Positions 17,354-24,164 of a stretch of DNA of 42,883 nt are shown one piece after another. Both the position numbers and the translations under genes were made by a program. The notes beneath the pieces were generated by a model, which saw nothing but the letters and a program-made list of their open reading frames with translations, was not told the origin of the DNA and searched no databases. This DNA comes from Gammaproteobacteria bacterium (lineage in GTDB: Bacteria > Pseudomonadota > Gammaproteobacteria > Steroidobacterales > Steroidobacteraceae). The stretch is taken from assembly GCA_023265875.1 (NCBI GenBank), contig JAHFSF010000002.1:1-42883 (forward strand). The letters run 5' to 3'. Numbering within the stretch: the stretch's first letter is position 1; the number at the start of each line of letters is the position of its first letter.

Positions 17354-18028
17354 ATGGGCATGCAGTCGCCGGTCATCGCAGCCTCGATCCTTTCCGCGGA
17401 CTTCGCGCGCCTCGGCGCCGAGGTGGATGCCGTGATCGAGGCGGGTGCCGACTGGATCCATTTCGACGTGATGGACAATCACTACGTCCCGAACCTGACG
17501 ATCGGTCCGCTGGTCTGCAAGGCGTTGCGGCATCACGGCGTCACGGCGCCGATCGACGTTCACTTGATGGTCGATCCCGTGGACCGGCTGGTCCTCGAAT
17601 TCGCCGAGGCGGGCGCGACCTGGATCAGCTTCCACCCCGAGGCGAGCCGGCACGTGGATCGCACGATCCGCCTGATCCGCGAGTCGGGCTGCCGCCCGGG
17701 GCTGGTGCTGAACCCGGCGACGCAGCTCGGCTGGCTCGATCACACGCTGGCTCAGATCGACCTGTTGCTGTTGATGTCGGTCAATCCGGGATTTGCCGGC
17801 CAGCAGTTCATCGAGCCCGTCTTTGCCAAGCTCGCCCAGGCGCGGCAGCGCATCGACGCGGACGGCCGCGCAGTGCGGCTCGAAATCGATGGCGGCGTGA
17901 AGCTGGACAATATCGGCGCGATCGCGCGGGCGGGGGCCGATACCTTCGTGGCTGGCAGCGCGATCTTTGGCTCGAAGGACTACGGCGCGACGATCCGCGC
18001 GATGCGCGCAGCCATCGCGAAAGTCTGA
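17354..18028 (+). CDS. rpe: Ribulose-phosphate 3-epimerase
   Basis: Rpe interconverts ribulose-5-phosphate and xylulose-5-phosphate in the pentose phosphate pathway. The (beta/alpha)8 barrel protein (224 aa) shows [25 protein letters not shown] (metal-binding His and Asp), [21 protein letters not shown] and AGSAIFG. It follows djlA by 8 nt without a Shine-Dalgarno. Its stop lies 6 nt from that of convergent crp. rpiA, the other pentose-5-phosphate isomerase, is 2.7 kb away. Confidence 0.96.
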   Translation: MGMQSPVIAASILSADFARLGAEVDAVIEAGADWIHFDVMDNHYVPNLTIGPLVCKALRHHGVTAPIDVHLMVDPVDRLVLEFAEAGATWISFHPEASRHVDRTIRLIRESGCRPGLVLNPATQLGWLDHTLAQIDLLLLMSVNPGFAGQQFIEPVFAKLAQARQRIDADGRAVRLEIDGGVKLDNIGAIARAGADTFVAGSAIFGSKDYGATIRAMRAAIAKV

Positions 18029-18034
18029 CCGCGC

Positions 18035-18727
18035 CTATTTGGCGGCGGCGGCCTTCGCGAATTCCGGCGCGGGCCGCGCCTTGATCTTGGGTCGCGCCCC
18101 GAACACGACAATCGTCTTGCCGCGCGCGGTCAGGATTCCCTGTTCTTCGAGGACCTTCAGCACCCGCCCCGCCATTTCCCGCGAGCAGCCGACGAGACGC
18201 GAGAGCTCCTGGCGGCTGACCTTGATCTGCATGCCCTGCGGGTGGGTCATGGCGTCCGGTTCGCCGCAAAGATCCATGATCGCATGGGCGATGCGCCCGG
18301 TGACGTCGACGAAAGCCAGGTCGCCGAGCTTGCGATTGGTGCGATCCAGGCGCGTCGCGAGCTGGGTCGACAGTTCAAACACGAGGGCGGGGCTTTCCGC
18401 GGCGACCTGGCGGAAGCGCGGATAGGTCATCTCCGCCAGCTCGCATTGGGTCCGCGTGCGCACCCAGGCGCTGCGCTGCTGGCTGTCCGAGAACAGCCCC
18501 ATCTCGCCGAAGAACTGACCCTTGTTGAGATAGGCGAGGACCATCTCATTGCCTTCCTCGTCCTCGATCATGACCTCGACCGAGCCGCGGATGATGTAGT
18601 AGAGGACATCCGGCAGGTCGCCGGCGTGGATCAGTACGGTCTTGGATGGCACCGTGCGGACCCGGCAATAGCTCAGGAATCGGTTGATCGCCGGAATGTC
18701 CGTCAGCTGCTTGACGACTTCTTCCAT
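18035..18727 (-). CDS. CRP/Vfr/Clp-type cyclic-nucleotide-responsive regulator
   Basis: A 230-residue global regulator of the CRP family. The N-terminal cyclic-nucleotide domain includes YYIIRGSVEVMIEDEEG and FFGEMGLF...QQRSAWVRT, which preserves the Arg-Ser contact to the nucleotide phosphate. A dimerisation helix and a helix-turn-helix (SRQELSRLVGCSREMAGRVLKVLEEQG) follow, close to Pseudomonas Vfr and E. coli CRP. The last 20 residues are an unusual Lys/Pro/Ala-rich tail (KARPAPEFAKAAAAK). The start at 18727 has AGGGGG spaced about 6 nt; the track's earlier start overlaps coq7. The ligand could be cAMP (Vfr-like) or c-di-GMP (Clp-like); sequence alone does not decide. Confidence 0.9.
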   Translation of the reverse strand: MEEVVKQLTDIPAINRFLSYCRVRTVPSKTVLIHAGDLPDVLYYIIRGSVEVMIEDEEGNEMVLAYLNKGQFFGEMGLFSDSQQRSAWVRTRTQCELAEMTYPRFRQVAAESPALVFELSTQLATRLDRTNRKLGDLAFVDVTGRIAHAIMDLCGEPDAMTHPQGMQIKVSRQELSRLVGCSREMAGRVLKVLEEQGILTARGKTIVVFGARPKIKARPAPEFAKAAAAK

Positions 18728-18813
18728 GATGCCCCCTGATTTGATGGCCGTGTGCCCTGGGCGTCCTTGTATTACAGCACTATCTTCGCCGCAAGGCATC
18801 ATCGGGGCGGCGC

Positions 18814-19455
18814 TTACACCCAGTAGGCCGTGCCGGTCATGATCCTGGCGATCAGGCGCATCAGTTGCGGCACCGGCGCGGGCAGCGCCGCGCCGCCGGC
18901 TGCAAGCGCCGACTGGCCGTGGCATACCTCGTCCGCCTGCATCTGTTCGATGATCGCGCGACTGCGCACATCGTCCTCCGGCAGCTCTTCAAGATGCCCC
19001 GCGAGATGTCCCTCGACCTGTCGCTCGGTCTCGGCCATGAAACCGAGGCTCAGGCGATCGCCCAGCAGCCCTGCTGCCGCGCCGATCGCGACCGAACCGG
19101 CATACCAGATCGGGTTCAGAAAGCTCGTGTGCGAATCCAGTTCGACCAGCCGGTCGTGGCACCAGGCGAGGTGATCGCCTTCCTCCGCGGCCGCACGCCG
19201 CATCGCGGCACGGGTCTCTTCGGAACGGGCGGTCAGCGCCTGGCCGTGATAAAGCCCCTGAGCGGCCACTTCACCTGCATGATTGACCCGCATGAGCCCC
19301 GCGACATGGCGGCGGCGACCCGCGTCCGCCGGCCGGGTCAGGCCGGGCGACCCCGGGGTCGGACGGGTCGCATGGGGGCGGCCAAGACTGGCCCTGAGTC
19401 CCGCATCGGCCAGCTCGAACAGGTGGTCCAGGGGGGTAAGGGAACGGCCGCTCAT
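18814..19455 (-). CDS. coq7: Coq7-type demethoxyubiquinone hydroxylase
   Basis: A di-iron monooxygenase that hydroxylates C6 of the ubiquinone ring, replacing the flavin enzyme UbiF. Iron ligands are recognisable: [28 protein letters not shown] (ExxH), [11 protein letters not shown] and QADEVCHG (ExxH). Length with the chosen ATG is 213 residues, as for bacterial Coq7. The ATG at 19455 lies 9 nt after a minus-strand TATAAT, so an earlier in-frame ATG (19464) would fall at the promoter and is unlikely. It is divergent from rplM; crp follows 86 nt downstream. Confidence 0.93.
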   Translation of the reverse strand: MSGRSLTPLDHLFELADAGLRASLGRPHATRPTPGSPGLTRPADAGRRRHVAGLMRVNHAGEVAAQGLYHGQALTARSEETRAAMRRAAAEEGDHLAWCHDRLVELDSHTSFLNPIWYAGSVAIGAAAGLLGDRLSLGFMAETERQVEGHLAGHLEELPEDDVRSRAIIEQMQADEVCHGQSALAAGGAALPAPVPQLMRLIARIMTGTAYWV

Positions 19456-19464
19456 GTAATGCAT

Positions 19465-19470
19465 ATTATA
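19465..19470 (-). promoter_or_regulatory. Consensus -10 hexamer before coq7
   Basis: TATAAT on the minus strand lies in a short AT-rich island of an otherwise GC-rich sequence. It ends 9 nt before the coq7 ATG. No good -35 is visible (GGGAAG at 17-bp spacing). There is no Shine-Dalgarno, so transcription may start at or just before the start codon. Confidence 0.45.
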
Positions 19471-19531
19471 TGGCCCTGGCGCCACAGCTTCCCCTGTCCG
19501 GCCAAGGACTTGCGCCACGAGCCAGCCGGCT

Positions 19532-19559
19532 TTGCAAGGCCTTCGCATCTGTGTAAACT
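19532..19559 (+). promoter_or_regulatory. Putative rplM promoter
   Basis: TTGCAA (19532-19537) and TAAACT (19554-19559) are spaced 16 bp. This would start transcription about 35 nt before rplM, leaving a leader with a small CCTGA/TCAGG hairpin. Confidence 0.45.
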
Positions 19560-19600
19560 TGCCGGCCTTTCTCGAACCTGACCCGTTTCAGGGGCCCAAG

Positions 19601-20032
19601 ATGAAGACGCTGTTTGCGAATCCAGAGCGCGTGCGTCGCGACTGGTACCTGGTGGATGCGTCCGGCAAGACCCTGGGCCGGCTGGCGTCGGCGGTCGCAT
19701 TCCGGCTGCGCGGCAAGCACAAGCCGGAATATACGCCGCATGTCGATTGCGGTGATTACATCATCGTCATCAATGCCGAAAAGGTGGCGGTGACGGGCAA
19801 CAAACTGCGCGACAAGGTCTACCAGCAGCACACGGGCTATCTCGGCAACCTCAGGACCATAGCGCTGGGCAAGCTCCTGAACGAGCACCCCGAACGCGCC
19901 ATCGAATACGCGGTCAAGGGCATGCTGCCCAAGACCATATTGGGCCGGCAGATGTTCCGGAAACTGCACGTTTTCGCCGGCCCGACCCACCCGCACGCGG
20001 CGCAGCAACCGAAGACCCTCGAGCTCGCCTGA
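19601..20032 (+). CDS. rplM: 50S ribosomal protein L13 (uL13)
   Basis: L13 is an early-assembling large-subunit protein. The 143-residue product (E. coli 142) shows [32 protein letters not shown], and the C-terminal [24 protein letters not shown]. The track start at 19532 is too early; the ATG at 19601 gives MKTLFANPE, the normal N-terminus. It is co-transcribed with rpsI, 31 nt downstream. Confidence 0.97.
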   Translation: MKTLFANPERVRRDWYLVDASGKTLGRLASAVAFRLRGKHKPEYTPHVDCGDYIIVINAEKVAVTGNKLRDKVYQQHTGYLGNLRTIALGKLLNEHPERAIEYAVKGMLPKTILGRQMFRKLHVFAGPTHPHAAQQPKTLELA

Positions 20033-20063
20033 GCCCGGGCCCGCAACCGACCAGGACCAGCAC

Positions 20064-20456
20064 ATGGCATTGAATACCAACAACGGTACCGGACGGCGCA
20101 AGACTGCATCGGCCCGGGTCGTACTGAAGCCGGGCAAGGGCGCGATCACGGTGAATGGCCGCTCGCTCGACGAGTTTTTCGGTCGCAAGACCGGCCGCAT
20201 GATCGTCCGCCAGCCGCTGGAACTCGTGCAGATGAGCGACCGCTTCGATGTCACGGTGCTGGTGCAGGGCGGTGGCGTCACCGGCCAGGCTGGCGCGATT
20301 CGCCACGGCATTACGCGCGCGCTGATGGAGTACGACGAGACGCTGCGCAAGCCGCTGCGGGCTGCGGGCTTCGTGACCCGCGATGCGCGCGAAGTCGAGC
20401 GCAAGAAGGTCGGCCGTCGCAAGGCACGCCGCGGGACGCAGTTCAGCAAGCGCTGA
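20064..20456 (+). CDS. rpsI: 30S ribosomal protein S9 (uS9)
   Basis: S9 binds the 3' domain of 16S rRNA, and its C-terminal tail reaches the P-site tRNA. The 130-residue protein contains [38 protein letters not shown] and the typical basic ending [17 protein letters not shown]. It is second in the universal rplM-rpsI operon. A tRNA gene begins 26 nt after its stop, too close for an obvious separate promoter, so read-through into the tRNA is likely. Confidence 0.98.
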   Translation: MALNTNNGTGRRKTASARVVLKPGKGAITVNGRSLDEFFGRKTGRMIVRQPLELVQMSDRFDVTVLVQGGGVTGQAGAIRHGITRALMEYDETLRKPLRAAGFVTRDAREVERKKVGRRKARRGTQFSKR

Positions 20457-20482
20457 GTCGGAATCCTGCGGACGAACCGCAT

Positions 20483-20556
20483 TGGGGGATCGTCTAGCGG
20501 TAGGACTACGGACTCTGACTCCGTCAACCTAGGTTCGAATCCTAGTCCCCCAGCCA
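20483..20556 (+). tRNA. tRNA-Gln (CUG anticodon)
   Basis: A complete 74-nt cloverleaf. The acceptor arms TGGGGGA and TCCCCCA pair; the U1-A72 start is typical of glutamine tRNAs. The anticodon stem ACGGA/TCCGT (20508-20512 and 20520-20524) holds loop CTCTGAC with anticodon CTG at 20515-20517. The T arm TAGGTTCGAATCCTA is intact, and the terminal CCA is encoded (20554-20556). It probably lies on the rplM-rpsI transcript and is released by processing. Confidence 0.96.
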
Positions 20557-20557
20557 A

Positions 20558-20600
20558 CAAACAAAGCGGGCTGGCCTGTAAGGCCAGCCCGCTTTGTTTG
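20558..20600. terminator. 19-bp perfect inverted repeat after tRNA-Gln
   Basis: CAAACAAAGCGGGCTGGCC (20558-20576) pairs perfectly with 20582-20600 around the loop TGTAA. The A-rich/T-rich outer parts of the arms let it act in both orientations. It starts 1 nt after the tRNA CCA and probably ends the rplM-rpsI-tRNA transcript. Confidence 0.8.
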
Positions 20601-20616
20601 CAGGGACTGGGATGAG

Positions 20617-20678
20617 AACCCTTGGGTTCGACGGCGGCGCCGCAGGCGCCGTAGAGCGTCGCCGCGTTTCGCGGCGAC
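20617..20678. repeat. Cluster of three short palindromes between tRNA-Gln and rpiA
   Basis: AACCC-TT-GGGTT (20617-20628), CGGCGCC-GCA-GGCGCCG (20635-20651) and GTCGCCGCG-TTT-CGCGGCGAC (20658-20678) follow one another with 6-nt gaps. The last is 12 nt from the rpiA stop and may end the rpiA transcript. The arrangement resembles a REP-type repeat, but I cannot count other copies because the rest of the genome is not shown. Confidence 0.45.
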
Positions 20679-20690
20679 GACCCGGCACCT

Positions 20691-21350
20691 CTAGCGCTTC
20701 AGGGTGTGCACGCCATCGTCACCGGCGACCAACAGCAGGTCAGCGCCGCGGCGGGCGAACAACCCGACCGCAACGACGCCGGCCAGCAGGCCGATCTCGG
20801 CTTCGAGCGCCGCCGGGTCCGGGATCTTCAGGTTGTGCACGTCGAGGATCACGTTGCCATTGTCGGTCGTGAACCCCTGGCGATAGACCGGCTGGCCACC
20901 CAGGCCGACGAGCCTGCGCGCAACCAGCGAGCGCGCCATCGGGATCACCTCGACCGGAAGCGGGAAGCGCCCGAGCATCGGCACCAGCTTCGAGTCGTCG
21001 ATGATGCAGATGAAGCGACGACTGGCGGCTGCCACGATCTTTTCGCGTGTCAGCGCACCACCGCCACCCTTGATCAGGTCGAGATGGCGGGTTGCCTCGT
21101 CGGCGCCGTCGACATAGAGGGCGAGGTCGCCGGCATCGTTGAGTTCCAGCACCTCGATGCCGGCGGTGCGCAGCAGGCGGCTGCTGGCTTCCGACGAGGA
21201 TACGGCTCCGGCGACGCGGTGGCGGCGCCCGGCAAGCGCCGCAATGAAGTGATTGACTGTCGAGCCGGTGCCGACCCCGACCAGCATGCCGTCCTCGACC
21301 AGTTCGAGTGCCGCGAGGGCTGCGGCCCGCTTCTTCGCATCGGCGTTCAT
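20691..21350 (-). CDS. rpiA: Ribose-5-phosphate isomerase A
   Basis: RpiA interconverts ribose-5-phosphate and ribulose-5-phosphate. The 219-residue protein (same as E. coli) shows [13 protein letters not shown], the DGADE catalytic segment ([26 protein letters not shown]), and [11 protein letters not shown]. Of three possible ATGs, 21350 is preferred because GAGGA (21360-21356) is spaced 5 nt from it. That ribosome binding site begins only 3 nt after the U-run of an intrinsic terminator, leaving no room for a promoter between them. Expression must come from read-through or from a promoter inside the short upstream unit. Confidence 0.96.
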   Translation of the reverse strand: MNADAKKRAAALAALELVEDGMLVGVGTGSTVNHFIAALAGRRHRVAGAVSSSEASSRLLRTAGIEVLELNDAGDLALYVDGADEATRHLDLIKGGGGALTREKIVAAASRRFICIIDDSKLVPMLGRFPLPVEVIPMARSLVARRLVGLGGQPVYRQGFTTDNGNVILDVHNLKIPDPAALEAEIGLLAGVVAVGLFARRGADLLLVAGDDGVHTLKR

Positions 21351-21363
21351 CATCGTCCTCCGC

Positions 21364-21396
21364 AAAAAACTGTGCCCGCTTTCGCGGGCACAGTTT
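21364..21396 (-). terminator. Intrinsic terminator / possible attenuator directly upstream of rpiA
   Basis: On the minus strand AAACTGTGCCCGC-GAAA-GCGGGCACAGTTT forms a perfect 13-bp stem with a GNRA-type tetraloop, followed by further T residues (six Ts in a row, 21369-21364). The rpiA Shine-Dalgarno follows 3 nt later. It closes the micro-ORF unit and would have to be passed by polymerase to express rpiA from the upstream promoter. Confidence 0.85.
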
Positions 21397-21464
21397 CAGC
21401 TTTCAGAGAACCGGCGGCAGGTGGTCTATCGATCAGCCAACCGCCGATCCCGCTGCAGAAGGCC

Positions 21465-21512
21465 TTACTTCTTTTTCGCAGCCTTCTTCTTGCCCTTCTT
21501 CTTCGTCGCCAT
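21465..21512 (-). CDS. 15-residue lysine-rich micro-ORF (leader peptide candidate)
   Basis: Too short for the ORF track. The frame reads MATKKKGKKKAAKKK: nine lysines in 15 residues, with no acidic residue. Codons are mostly AAG with one AAA. A GGAG Shine-Dalgarno (21523-21520) is spaced 7 nt from the ATG, a TTGCAA/TATACT promoter lies just upstream, and a strong terminator lies 68 nt after the stop. This order of promoter, tiny ORF rich in one amino acid, terminator and structural gene is the layout of transcription attenuators. It could instead encode a free basic micropeptide that binds nucleic acid. I know of no described family. Support is structural only. Confidence 0.65.
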   Translation of the reverse strand: MATKKKGKKKAAKKK

Positions 21513-21546
21513 GTTGGATCTCCATGTCGGGTTAATCCGAGGTCGG

Positions 21547-21574
21547 AGTATATACATGGTTGACGGGATTGCAA
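21547..21574 (-). promoter_or_regulatory. Promoter of the lysine micro-ORF / rpiA leader
   Basis: Minus-strand TTGCAA (21574-21569) and TATACT (21552-21547) are spaced 16 bp in the most AT-rich patch of this area. Transcription would start at about 21540, giving an RNA of about 175 nt up to the terminator at 21364. Confidence 0.65.
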
Positions 21575-21684
21575 GCAAGGGGTATGAGCATCGCGCGCAT
21601 GCGCACCGCCATCACATGCCGACCACGATGATCAGGATCTCGCTCGCGGTGTGATACCAGTGGTCTTCCCGCGCGGCTTCGGCG

Positions 21685-22140
21685 TCATTCCGTTCGTTCT
21701 CCCGCGAGTTGATGAATGAAATTCCATTCGTCATCCGTGACCGGCGTGATGGACAGCCGGTTGCCACGACGCAACACGAAAAGGTCCCGCAGCGGGCCGT
21801 CGGCATGCTTGCGCATCGTCTCGAGCAGTACTGGCCGCGCGAACCGGCGCAGCAACTGGACCTCCACCTGGTACCAGCGCGAATCCGCGGGTTCAGGGGA
21901 GCCGGCGCGCACGATGCGCATCGTTCCGTAGATGCCGGGTTCTGCGCAGCTCGAATGATGGAAGAAGGCACGGTCGCCGCGCCGGAAATCGTCGCGCAGC
22001 ATGTTGCGGACCTGATAATTGCGCACGCCATCCCAGGCGGCCGTGCGCCGCGGGGCCCGGGCCAGGTCGTCGATGCCGAACGCGGCCGGCTCGGACTTCA
22101 TCAGCCAGTGCTTCGGCAGCCGTTTTTCCGTGGTTTTCAA
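21685..22140 (-). CDS. EVE-domain protein
   Basis: EVE domains are PUA/YTH-like folds that bind modified bases in nucleic acids. The hallmark HWLMKSEPAAFGIDDLA is at the N-terminus, followed by WDGVRNYQVRNMLR, GDRAFFHHSSCAEPGIYG and the C-terminal DEWNFIHQLAG. Length is 151 residues from a TTG at 22140 that overlaps the ygfA stop (TTGA). I prefer this start because the next ATG (22101) would cut off the conserved HWL. The domain stands alone, without a fused nuclease, and is probably co-transcribed with ygfA. The cellular role is not established. Confidence 0.85.
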   Translation of the reverse strand: MKTTEKRLPKHWLMKSEPAAFGIDDLARAPRRTAAWDGVRNYQVRNMLRDDFRRGDRAFFHHSSCAEPGIYGTMRIVRAGSPEPADSRWYQVEVQLLRRFARPVLLETMRKHADGPLRDLFVLRRGNRLSITPVTDDEWNFIHQLAGERTE

Positions 22141-22712
22141 CGCAGCAGCGCCGCCGCGCGACCATGCACGCCGCGCTCTGTCACGATGCCCCACAAGGGC
22201 ACGTCACGCGCCTGTGCAGGCAGGCCCTCCACGCGCTGCAACTCGAATGCGAGCCCGAGCAGCAGCGGCCGGTGCCAGACACGCCGATGGCGGAGGAATG
22301 CGAAGTGCCGGTCGTAGAATCCGGCCCCCCTTCCGAGCCGGTTGCCTTCGTCATCGAACCCGACCAGCGGAGTGATCACGAGGTCCAGCCAGCGCGCCGG
22401 GTCGCTGTCCGCCAGCGGGTGCCTGGCGGCGACCGGGAAGGGTGCAAATCGCATCCGCCGCCCGCGCAGGCTGGTGATGACCGGCAGATGCACCTCGCAG
22501 CCGAGCGCGAGCGCGCGGCGGACGACGAGGGCGGGATCGATCTCACCATCCGTTGCCTGGTAGACCGCGATACGCGATTGCGGCCGGGGCAGGCCCATGC
22601 GGGCGAGCGTCGCAGCCACTGTGATCGCTGCGGCGGCGCGGTCCGCGGCGCCAACAGCGCGCCGCGCTTGGCGCAGGCGCCCGCGCAACCCGGCCTGCGG
22701 GTTCTCAGGCAT
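22137..22712 (-). CDS. ygfA: 5-formyltetrahydrofolate cyclo-ligase
   Basis: This enzyme uses ATP to convert 5-formyl-THF to 5,10-methenyl-THF, returning folate to the one-carbon pool. The 191-residue protein has the basic N-terminus RGRLRQARRAVG and the C-terminal active-site block GFDDEGNRLGRGAGFYDRHFAFL, which carries the phosphate-binding glycines. It starts 14 nt after the 3' end of the 6S RNA gene, the classic ssrS-ygfA arrangement. It is also functionally close to the glycine cleavage operon at 33-37 kb. Confidence 0.94.
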   Translation of the reverse strand: MPENPQAGLRGRLRQARRAVGAADRAAAAITVAATLARMGLPRPQSRIAVYQATDGEIDPALVVRRALALGCEVHLPVITSLRGRRMRFAPFPVAARHPLADSDPARWLDLVITPLVGFDDEGNRLGRGAGFYDRHFAFLRHRRVWHRPLLLGLAFELQRVEGLPAQARDVPLWGIVTERGVHGRAAALLR

Positions 22713-22726
22713 GGAGGCAATGAGGA

Positions 22727-22915
22727 GGCGCCACCCGCATGTGCCGTTGCAGACCGCTGCTCTCGAACCGGAGCAACAAGTGGAGCAAGCCGCGGCACTT
22801 AAGGCTTTCCGCTACGAGGCGGACCTGCACAATACTGCCGCTGAGCCAGGCTCCTGGGTGTTTCACATTAGGGTCGAGAGTACCCAGGCCCACATCGAAC
22901 ACCGCAGGCGGCGCC
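22727..22915 (-). ncRNA. ssrS: 6S RNA
   Basis: A 189-nt element on the minus strand is closed by a 12-bp terminal stem (GGCGCCGCCTGC at 22915-22904 with GCGGGTGGCGCC at 22738-22727, allowing G-U pairs). It contains GGTGTTCGATG near the 5' side, AAGCCTTAA in the middle and CAACGGCACATGC near the 3' side, all close to E. coli 6S RNA segments. It sits between zapA and ygfA, the canonical location. 6S RNA mimics an open promoter and sequesters sigma-70 holoenzyme in stationary phase. The ends are estimated from the stem. Confidence 0.92.
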
Positions 22916-22925
22916 AAATCGTGGC

Positions 22926-22944
22926 GCTCGCGCATTGCGCGAGC
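22926..22944. terminator. Hairpin between zapA and 6S RNA
   Basis: GCTCGCGC-ATT-GCGCGAGC forms a perfect 8-bp stem 11 nt after the zapA stop. With no T-run, it is more likely a processing or stability element than a strong terminator. Confidence 0.4.
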
Positions 22945-22954
22945 TGCCGTCATT

Positions 22955-23269
22955 TCAGTTTTCCTGGCGATGCGCGCGCGTCAAGGCCGATTCGACGCGC
23001 TCCCGCATGGCCTTCAGCCGCGAGGCAAGGTCGCTTTCGGCGCCCTGGTCACGGCCATGCGATTCGAGCAGGTCGTGCGCAATGTTCAGGGCGGCCATCA
23101 CGGCGATGCGGTCGAGACCGACCACCTTGCCGCTGTCGCGGATCTCGCGCATCTTCCGGTTCAGCAATTCCGCCGAATCGACCAATGCAGCCCGCTCTTC
23201 CGCCGGGCAGGCGACATGGTAGTCCTTTTCGAGGATCCGCACGCTGACGCGACTGACGTCGGCGGTCAT
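22955..23269 (-). CDS. zapA: Cell division protein ZapA
   Basis: ZapA is a small coiled-coil protein that cross-links FtsZ filaments at the division ring. The 104-residue sequence has the N-terminal VSVRILEKDYHVACPAEERAAL core, KVVGLDRIAVMAALNIAHDLL, and a C-terminal helix. Its ATG overlaps the stop of the upstream coiled-coil gene (ATGA). The 6S RNA follows on the same strand. Confidence 0.94.
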   Translation of the reverse strand: MTADVSRVSVRILEKDYHVACPAEERAALVDSAELLNRKMREIRDSGKVVGLDRIAVMAALNIAHDLLESHGRDQGAESDLASRLKAMRERVESALTRAHRQEN

Positions 23270-23499
23270 GCGCCGCTCTCCATGGCCTTCAGCCTGCCGA
23301 TCATGGCCTCGACACGGGCCCGCACCTGTTCGTTCTTCTGCATCAGCGTCGCCCGCTCGGCACTAAGCGAGTCCTGCCGCTGCCGCAGTGCCCGATTCTC
23401 CTCCTTCAACTGGGTGACGGCCCCGACCAGTTCGTCGAGGCGACGCTCGAGGCGCTTCAGTTCGCGCTCAAGACCCGGCTTGCTGGTTGCGTCTTCCAT
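23266..23499 (-). CDS. ZapB-like coiled-coil protein (TIGR02449 family)
   Basis: A 77-residue almost entirely helical coiled-coil protein (LERELKRLERRLDELVGAVTQLKEENRALRQRQDSL) of the small family usually encoded just before zapA in Gammaproteobacteria. A role with the Z-ring is inferred from that pairing. The chosen ATG (23499) lies 6 nt after a CATAAT -10 and has no Shine-Dalgarno; the track start at 23535 lies inside the promoter. Coupled to zapA by ATGA. Confidence 0.82.
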   Translation of the reverse strand: MEDATSKPGLERELKRLERRLDELVGAVTQLKEENRALRQRQDSLSAERATLMQKNEQVRARVEAMIGRLKAMESGA

Positions 23500-23505
23500 G
23501 CAGTC

Positions 23506-23535
23506 ATTATGAAACCGCTTTGCAAGGCGGGTCAA
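23506..23535 (-). promoter_or_regulatory. Promoter of the zapB-like-zapA-6S unit
   Basis: Minus-strand TTGACC (23535-23530) and CATAAT (23511-23506) are spaced 18 bp. The -10 ends 6 nt before the start codon, so the first transcribed base would be at or next to the ATG. Confidence 0.55.
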
Positions 23536-23575
23536 CGCGAACGATGCTGCGGCCCGCTGTTGCAGCGGAGTAGCA

Positions 23576-24154
23576 TTGGCGGCTACCGTGCCCGCCGTGA
23601 CCTATCAGGAATTGCAGTCCGCGCTCGCTGACCTTGACTCGCCGGTGGGCGCCGCCGAGGCACACGGATGCCTGTGCGGCGCCCTGTGCGCGCGCGAGGG
23701 TTTCAGCGTGGTCGAATGGCGGGGGGAACTGGTCGAAGCCGGCGCCGCGCCCGGGCCCGGTGCTGGCGCCGGGAGGGTGCTCGGGGCGCTGCACCTGGAA
23801 ACGCTGGAAGCGCTGCGGTCGCCGGACTTCGGCTTCGCACCGCTGCTGCCAGATGCGGAAGCAGCGATCGCCGACCGCGTGCAGGCCCTCGCGGAATGGT
23901 GCGGTGGATTCCTGTACGGGCTGGGCACCGGCGCCGCCGGCAGCCGGCTCGAAGGGCAGGGCGAGCTCGACGAAATCCTGGCGGACCTGGCCGAGATCAC
24001 GCGGGCGCGACTCGATCCGCAGGAGCCTGACGAGGCGGGTGAGGCGGCATTCACGGAGCTGCATGAATTCGTCCGCGCCGGCGCGCAGCTCGCATTCGAC
24101 GAGCTGATCGGGACGCGCGCGGCGCGGCCTTTCGCGGGCGCGGCGGTGCACTGA
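23576..24154 (+). CDS. ygfB: UPF0149 family protein YgfB
   Basis: A 192-residue helical protein of the UPF0149/YgfB family. It shows AAEAHGCLCGALCAREG near the N-terminus, LAEWCGGFLYGLG in the middle, and a C-terminal EAAFTELHEFVRAGAQLAFDEL. In Pseudomonas aeruginosa, YgfB is a regulator affecting ampDh3 expression and beta-lactam resistance; whether that applies here is unknown. The TTG start at 23576 is supported by GGAG at 23567-23570 spaced 5 nt. It is followed by pepP after 10 nt and is divergent from zapA, matching E. coli gene order. Confidence 0.9.
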   Translation: MAATVPAVTYQELQSALADLDSPVGAAEAHGCLCGALCAREGFSVVEWRGELVEAGAAPGPGAGAGRVLGALHLETLEALRSPDFGFAPLLPDAEAAIADRVQALAEWCGGFLYGLGTGAAGSRLEGQGELDEILADLAEITRARLDPQEPDEAGEAAFTELHEFVRAGAQLAFDELIGTRAARPFAGAAVH

Positions 24155-24164
24155 GCGGGGTAGC

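Noticed and set aside
20483-20600. tRNA-Gln as an attachment site for an integrated element
   Set aside because: No integrase, no duplicated tRNA 3' end and no change in gene content around it; the flanks are core genes.
21612-22031. Minus-strand ORF ending EDHWYHTASEILIIVVGM after the EVE gene
   Set aside because: The tail looks protein-like, but the frame has no start between the EVE stop and this segment; upstream it is only a shadow of the EVE frame. A frameshifted EVE extension is possible but unsupported.
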